From positions 1-7,202 of the forward strand of contig JAHFNF010000035.1 of assembly GCA_023267515.1 (NCBI GenBank): a DNA stretch of 7,202 bases. Direction: 5' to 3'. The notes under the pieces were generated by a model. It had not been told where the DNA came from. It did no database searches and saw only the letters and a list, made by a program, of their open reading frames with translations. The stretch is from Candidatus Nomurabacteria bacterium. Its GTDB lineage: Bacteria; Patescibacteriota; Minisyncoccia; Phycocordibacterales; UBA9973. A program made the position numbers and the translations under genes. Positions within the stretch are counted from its first letter, which is position 1. Every line of letters begins with the position of its first letter. Positions 4,150 to 7,202 of the stretch are shown in pieces.

Positions 4150-5210
4150 AGTGCCAGGCCGATAGCAGTAGCATAGCTCAAAGAATCTTCTAATGACATT
4201 TCCGGCACGTAATCCGAAGAAGATAAAATATTTTGCCATACATCCGCCAGCTCCACGCTCTGGCGCATACTGATAGACAGATATTCCGCAAAACCAATGA
4301 GATTTGAGTCTCCCCCGCATAAAATAATCCTTTTTATCGGCTGGCGATCTTTCCCGTCCTCATCTTTATGAGTATGCCAGTATATAAAATGCTTTTCTAT
4401 TTCATCCTTCACAATAGACACTCCGTTTAAAAGGGTTGAAAATATCTCTTGGTTTTTTGCGTTGCGGGTCAGTCCGTATTTTATTTTCATTTTTTCGGCT
4501 TCTTCAAAGCTGACTTTGAAATTTTTCTCTATAAGGTTGGTGAGCATCACCCCTCCCATATCAATCGTAGTGGTAAAAACAACCATCCCGTGATCTACGA
4601 TAGATATACCAGTGCGTTGTTTCCCAAAGTCCACAATCATATGAACATCCTTATCCCCTTTTTTTACCACGACTCGCACCAAGGCTTGCGCTTCAAGCTC
4701 TAACGACGGCACTACCAAGCCGCTATCGGTAAAGATAGAAAGATAGCTCTGAATTATTGATTTTGGGACAGCCGCCACTTCCACATCAAAATTATTTTCA
4801 TCTTCTTGATAAAGCTCGTAGTCAAAAATTATCTCAGCGGGTGGGACTGGCACATGCTCTTCAAGGGAGAGCTCTATCATCTCGCGAATATTTTTTGCTC
4901 CTTCTTTGGGAAGTTTTAACCGAAAAAGATATATTTGCTCTTCTGGGAGCGAGGCTCGGACGGATTCTATCTTTTGTTCTTTCTTTAAAACAGAAAGTAT
5001 GTCTTTTAGACGGTTCGCGGCCACTATCTTCCCAGACTCAATAATACCGGAGGGCACAGCTTTCTCCCCATAGCGCCCGATACGCAACCCTTTGCGGGTT
5101 TCTAGAAACTCTATATACTTTATTGATTCATCAGAAATATCCAAGCCGAAAGAAGGCTTTGAGAGAAATTGGGGCGTCGGGAAAAATTTTTTATATCCCT
5201 TGTGCGACAT
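4134..5210 (-). CDS. pilM: type IV pilus assembly protein PilM (actin-like ATPase)
   Basis: PilM is a cytoplasmic FtsA/actin-fold protein that binds nucleotide and the N-terminal tail of PilN, linking the pilus platform to the motor. The 358-residue protein has the phosphate-1 motif FGLDISDESIK (21-31, with D24), a PilM-type ASLPEEQIY segment (86-94), an EEHVPVPP segment (117-124), the phosphate-2 motif DFGKQRTGISI (194-204), and the adenosine motif LCGGDSNL (297-304). A SYATAIGLALG end (345-355) is typical of the family. Length is usual. The first ATG is chosen because no other in-frame Met occurs before residue 111. There is no Shine-Dalgarno; a -10 box TATAAT ends seven bases before the ATG, so the mRNA is probably leaderless. 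It heads the pilM-pilN-pilO-membrane protein run. Confidence 0.95.
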   Translation of the reverse strand: MSHKGYKKFFPTPQFLSKPSFGLDISDESIKYIEFLETRKGLRIGRYGEKAVPSGIIESGKIVAANRLKDILSVLKKEQKIESVRASLPEEQIYLFRLKLPKEGAKNIREMIELSLEEHVPVPPAEIIFDYELYQEDENNFDVEVAAVPKSIIQSYLSIFTDSGLVVPSLELEAQALVRVVVKKGDKDVHMIVDFGKQRTGISIVDHGMVVFTTTIDMGGVMLTNLIEKNFKVSFEEAEKMKIKYGLTRNAKNQEIFSTLLNGVSIVKDEIEKHFIYWHTHKDEDGKDRQPIKRIILCGGDSNLIGFAEYLSISMRQSVELADVWQNILSSSDYVPEMSLEDSLSYATAIGLALGDVK

Positions 5211-5217
5211 CTTCTAT

Positions 5218-5247
5218 ATTATACGGCAAATCCTCAATTTTTGACAA
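5218..5247 (-). promoter_or_regulatory. promoter of the pil operon, predicted leaderless
   Basis: On the minus strand TTGTCA (5247-5242), an 18-bp spacer and a perfect -10 TATAAT (5223-5218) are followed by seven bases and then the pilM ATG. Transcription would begin at or within a base or two of the start codon. The -35 box lies inside the 3' end of the DedA gene. Confidence 0.75.
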
Positions 5248-5839
5248 TTTTCTTCTTTAAAATCTGAAAAACAACTGGGGCAGTGGACACCACTATAATA
5301 AATAAAATGATCGGCACAATATACTGATCAATACCGGGTATTTTACTGCCAAGAAAATAACCTAAAAAAATTACCGCAGCAGACCAGACGACTCCACCGA
5401 TAATATTAAAAAGAGCGAAAACCTTGTAATTCATTTCTCCGACCCCAGCCATAATCGGCGCAAAAGTTCGGACAATTGGTATAAACCTCGCCAAAATCAC
5501 CGTCTTCTTGCCGTGTTTTTCATAAAAGTTTTTAGTGCGGATGATGTAATCTTTTCGGAAAAAAAATGAGTCCTCCTTGGTAAAAATACGCGGCCCAATT
5601 TTTTTACCAAAATAATATCCAAAGCTATCGCCCAAGATCGCTGCCAGAGCACAACCAAGAAAGAGAATGACCGGATCAAAAAATCCCTGAGAAGAGAGGA
5701 GCCCGGCGGTAAAGAGGAGTGAATCCCCCGGCAGGAAAAAACCAATAAAAAGACCAGACTCTGCAAAAACAATAAAAAAGAAACCAAAAAGACCGATTGT
5801 TTCAATCACTTGCGACAGATTTGAAAAGAAATCAAACAT
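5234..5839 (-). CDS. DedA-family (SNARE-associated/VTT domain) membrane protein
   Basis: DedA proteins are polytopic inner-membrane proteins. Members of the superfamily act in phospholipid or undecaprenyl-phosphate translocation across the membrane and in membrane homeostasis. The 201-residue protein has the family marks in order: FAESG (25-29, with E27), the re-entrant FLPGDSLLFTAG (35-46), GDSFGYYFGKKIG (70-82), the long motif ARFIPIVRTFAPIMAG (117-132, with R118, P121, R124), and GGVVWSAAVIFLGYFLG (148-164), followed by a final hydrophobic helix and a basic end. Length is usual. It starts two bases after the stop of the tRNA-binding protein, so those two are co-transcribed; the pilM promoter lies at its 3' end. 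No Shine-Dalgarno is seen. Which lipid it handles cannot be told from sequence. Confidence 0.93.
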   Translation of the reverse strand: MFDFFSNLSQVIETIGLFGFFFIVFAESGLFIGFFLPGDSLLFTAGLLSSQGFFDPVILFLGCALAAILGDSFGYYFGKKIGPRIFTKEDSFFFRKDYIIRTKNFYEKHGKKTVILARFIPIVRTFAPIMAGVGEMNYKVFALFNIIGGVVWSAAVIFLGYFLGSKIPGIDQYIVPIILFIIVVSTAPVVFQILKKKIVKN

Positions 5840-5841
5840 TT

Positions 5842-6171
5842 TTATTTTGCGCGCGTGCCGGCGGGAATTTCAGCGTTTGGTTCTAGGAGTGAAAACTTTC
5901 CTTCATCATTTGAAACAGCTAGTATCATCCCATTACTTTCAAGACCACGGATAGTACGGGGTTCTAAATTAGCGACAAACATACACTTCTTGCCAACCAG
6001 TTTCTCTGGCTCCGGGAAATAAAGCGCAATGCCAGAAATAATTTGCCGTGGCTGTTCTTCTCCCATATTCACCGACAGCTTCAATAATTTATCCGTATCT
6101 GGCACTTTTTCTGCGCTCAAAATCTCCCCCACCGCCAGATCCACCTTTTTAAAATCTTCAAGTGTTATCAT
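5842..6171 (-). CDS. free-standing tRNA-binding protein, MetRS C-terminal/Trbp111-like
   Basis: This 109-residue protein is a complete OB-fold tRNA-binding domain of the EMAPII/Trbp111/MetRS-beta type. Readable motifs are DFKKVDLAVGEI (6-17), the VPDTDKLLKLSV segment (23-34), RQIISGIA (42-49), VGKKCMFVANLEPRTIRG (59-76), the SNGMILAVS signature (79-87), and a PNAEIPAGT end (98-106). Such proteins dimerise and bind the corner of tRNA structurally. Here the domain stands alone, not fused to a synthetase; it could act in trans for MetRS or as a general tRNA chaperone. MetRS itself is not in the window. A CsaA-type chaperone is the main alternative. The -10 box TATAAT ends six bases before the ATG, predicting a leaderless message. 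It precedes the DedA gene by two bases. Confidence 0.9.
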   Translation of the reverse strand: MITLEDFKKVDLAVGEILSAEKVPDTDKLLKLSVNMGEEQPRQIISGIALYFPEPEKLVGKKCMFVANLEPRTIRGLESNGMILAVSNDEGKFSLLEPNAEIPAGTRAK

Positions 6172-6177
6172 ATTTTG

Positions 6178-6183
6178 ATTATA
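6178..6183 (-). promoter_or_regulatory. -10 box before the tRNA-binding protein, predicted leaderless
   Basis: A perfect TATAAT on the minus strand is followed by six bases and the start codon, placing the transcription start on the A of the ATG. No good -35 lies at 16-18 bp; TTGTTA (6210-6205) is 21 bp away. It occupies the 14-bp gap after the upstream gene and the first bases beyond. Confidence 0.45.
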
Positions 6184-6185
6184 TA

Positions 6186-7202
6186 CTAATAAACTTCTTT
6201 CTTATAACAATCTTCACAATAGACTTTCTCCGGCCTCTCTGGCGCGTAACTGGTTTCAAATTCGTTTTGGCATTTACTATTGTGACCGTGGTTTTCTATA
6301 TCACACATACAGGAACGGTGCCAAAGTGCTATAGGTTCACGTTTTGCTAATCTTTCGTAATGCCTACAATTGGGACATAACCTCGGAAGAGGTAAATTGA
6401 AACGACGATAGAAAGCAATATCATCAGAAGATATACGGAATGCTGTTGTGCATTGTTGGTCACAATTTGAATTATGAGCACAATTTATTACTTCACTTAT
6501 AACTGAATCCGGGACATCCTCAATCAAGTCCGGTAAATCTTGCGCCTTGGTAGTTATACTATAATCGCGTACTTCCTTCTCTTTCCAGCGATACCCTTGT
6601 CCCAATGCCTCTGATTTAGTAATAGGAAAAATATCAAAAGCAACGGCTTCATTGTACGAATGAGGCGAAAACTCAATTGGGAAAAATTCTCCAAAACTAT
6701 ATTTCCTTCCTTTCGTATCAAAATATGGCAAAGCATTCATATGGTTAATAAGTTTGGGTACTAGCGCAAGATATTCTTCCTTAGAATACTCTTTATTTAA
6801 AATACAGTAATCTTTTTTCTTTAATCCGACACAGCCAAAAATATTATCTGAGGACAAACAAAGGGCAATGTATCTCGCGTTAGACATACTTGTATTGCAT
6901 AAAAAACCGAAGGCACAATTATTTGTATCATACGAGACCGCTACACAATCATATATAAGTTCTCCGCCGGCGAGACCATAAATATCTTGTGAATCTCGAG
7001 AATTCTTCAGAACCCGCATTGAATTTTTCATATTTTCCGACCCAGATACACCAAAAGAATTTTTTATATTTTTTGAACTTTGGATATGATTACCGGTAGC
7101 CAATGGAGAATTTACAATATCTGCGTACTTATGAAACGCTTTGTTCTCAATAAGTCCGTAAAATTCTTTTTTTAGATTTTCAAGTGATTGGAAACTGCCG
7201 GT
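6186..7202 (-). CDS. large zinc-ribbon protein with Asn/Ser-rich repeats, 5'-truncated by the window
   Basis: The frame is open from the stop at 6186 to the window edge (338 visible residues), so the gene starts outside. The TTG at 7101-7103 is a possible start, but 33 sense codons precede it without a stop and there is no reason to prefer it. Numbering from the edge, about 37-130 is Ser/Asn/Cys-rich with a loose 20-25-residue periodicity (KNIKNSFGVSGSEN, then IYGLAGGELIYDC, then CAFGFLCNTS, then DNIFGCVGLKKKDYCIL), suggesting a solenoid. A middle region follows (FGEFFPIEFSPHSYNEA, 170-186). The C-terminus has two probable zinc ribbons: C241, C247, C251 with CPNC (276-279), then C298, C300, C311 with CEDC (329-332), around FNLPLPRLCPNC and ETSYAPERPEKVYCEDCY. 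I associate this C-terminal pattern with uncharacterised Parcubacteria proteins; the function is unknown. Confidence 0.85.
   Translation of the reverse strand, partial: TGSFQSLENLKKEFYGLIENKAFHKYADIVNSPLATGNHIQSSKNIKNSFGVSGSENMKNSMRVLKNSRDSQDIYGLAGGELIYDCVAVSYDTNNCAFGFLCNTSMSNARYIALCLSSDNIFGCVGLKKKDYCILNKEYSKEEYLALVPKLINHMNALPYFDTKGRKYSFGEFFPIEFSPHSYNEAVAFDIFPITKSEALGQGYRWKEKEVRDYSITTKAQDLPDLIEDVPDSVISEVINCAHNSNCDQQCTTAFRISSDDIAFYRRFNLPLPRLCPNCRHYERLAKREPIALWHRSCMCDIENHGHNSKCQNEFETSYAPERPEKVYCEDCYKKEVY

Noticed and set aside
4123..4320. 65-codon minus-strand frame inside pilM
   Set aside because: It overlaps the well-supported pilM in another frame and encodes nothing recognisable; only its last four codons form the mini-ORF noted.
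7101..7103. TTG as the true start of the zinc-ribbon protein
   Set aside because: The frame stays open for 33 more codons to the window edge, and no Shine-Dalgarno precedes the TTG, so the gene is better treated as truncated.

Overview
The window looks like a chromosomal segment of a Candidate Phyla Radiation bacterium (Patescibacteria, most likely Parcubacteria). The support is an AT-rich sequence, tightly packed short genes, very few Shine-Dalgarno motifs, a stripped-down type IV pilus pilM-pilN-pilO cluster, a free-standing MetRS-C-terminal-like tRNA-binding domain, and a cysteine-rich zinc-ribbon protein whose C-terminus resembles a family I associate with Parcubacteria. The lineage is inferred from gene content; no marker phylogeny was possible.

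Layout, read along the minus strand from the right edge. A 5'-truncated zinc-ribbon protein (6186-7202) is followed by a Trbp111-like tRNA-binding protein, a DedA-family membrane protein, and then pilM, pilN, pilO and a one-helix membrane protein (2719-5210). This run ends exactly against a small plus-strand block: a 76-residue orphan gene with its own promoter and a perfect 36-base palindromic terminator, then tRNA-Val(UAC) and tRNA-Arg(UCU) behind a tRNA-type promoter. To the left, on the minus strand again, are an RluA/RluD-family pseudouridine synthase, a PrsW-family membrane protease, ribosomal protein L19 (rplS) and tRNA-Leu(GAG).

Functionally the left half is translation-centred (L19, a pseudouridine synthase, three tRNAs) and the right half is cell-surface and membrane related (pilus inner-membrane platform, DedA), with one more tRNA-binding protein. 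PilM would be the cytoplasmic actin-like partner that binds the PilN N-terminus; PilN and PilO are single-pass proteins forming the alignment platform; the 104-residue protein probably belongs to the same membrane assembly.

The most unusual item is just downstream of tRNA-Leu (40-168). The last 18 nt of the tRNA plus 6 flanking bases are repeated exactly (24 bp) 105 bp away, an inverted partial copy lies between them, and the enclosed DNA can fold into a three-way junction. This may be a relic or non-autonomous tRNA-targeting element, or a structured tRNA trailer. Two other recurring themes are -10 boxes placed 6-7 bases before start codons (pilM and the Trbp111-like gene), which predicts leaderless mRNAs, and a four-codon ORF with a good Shine-Dalgarno that overlaps the pilN start codon.
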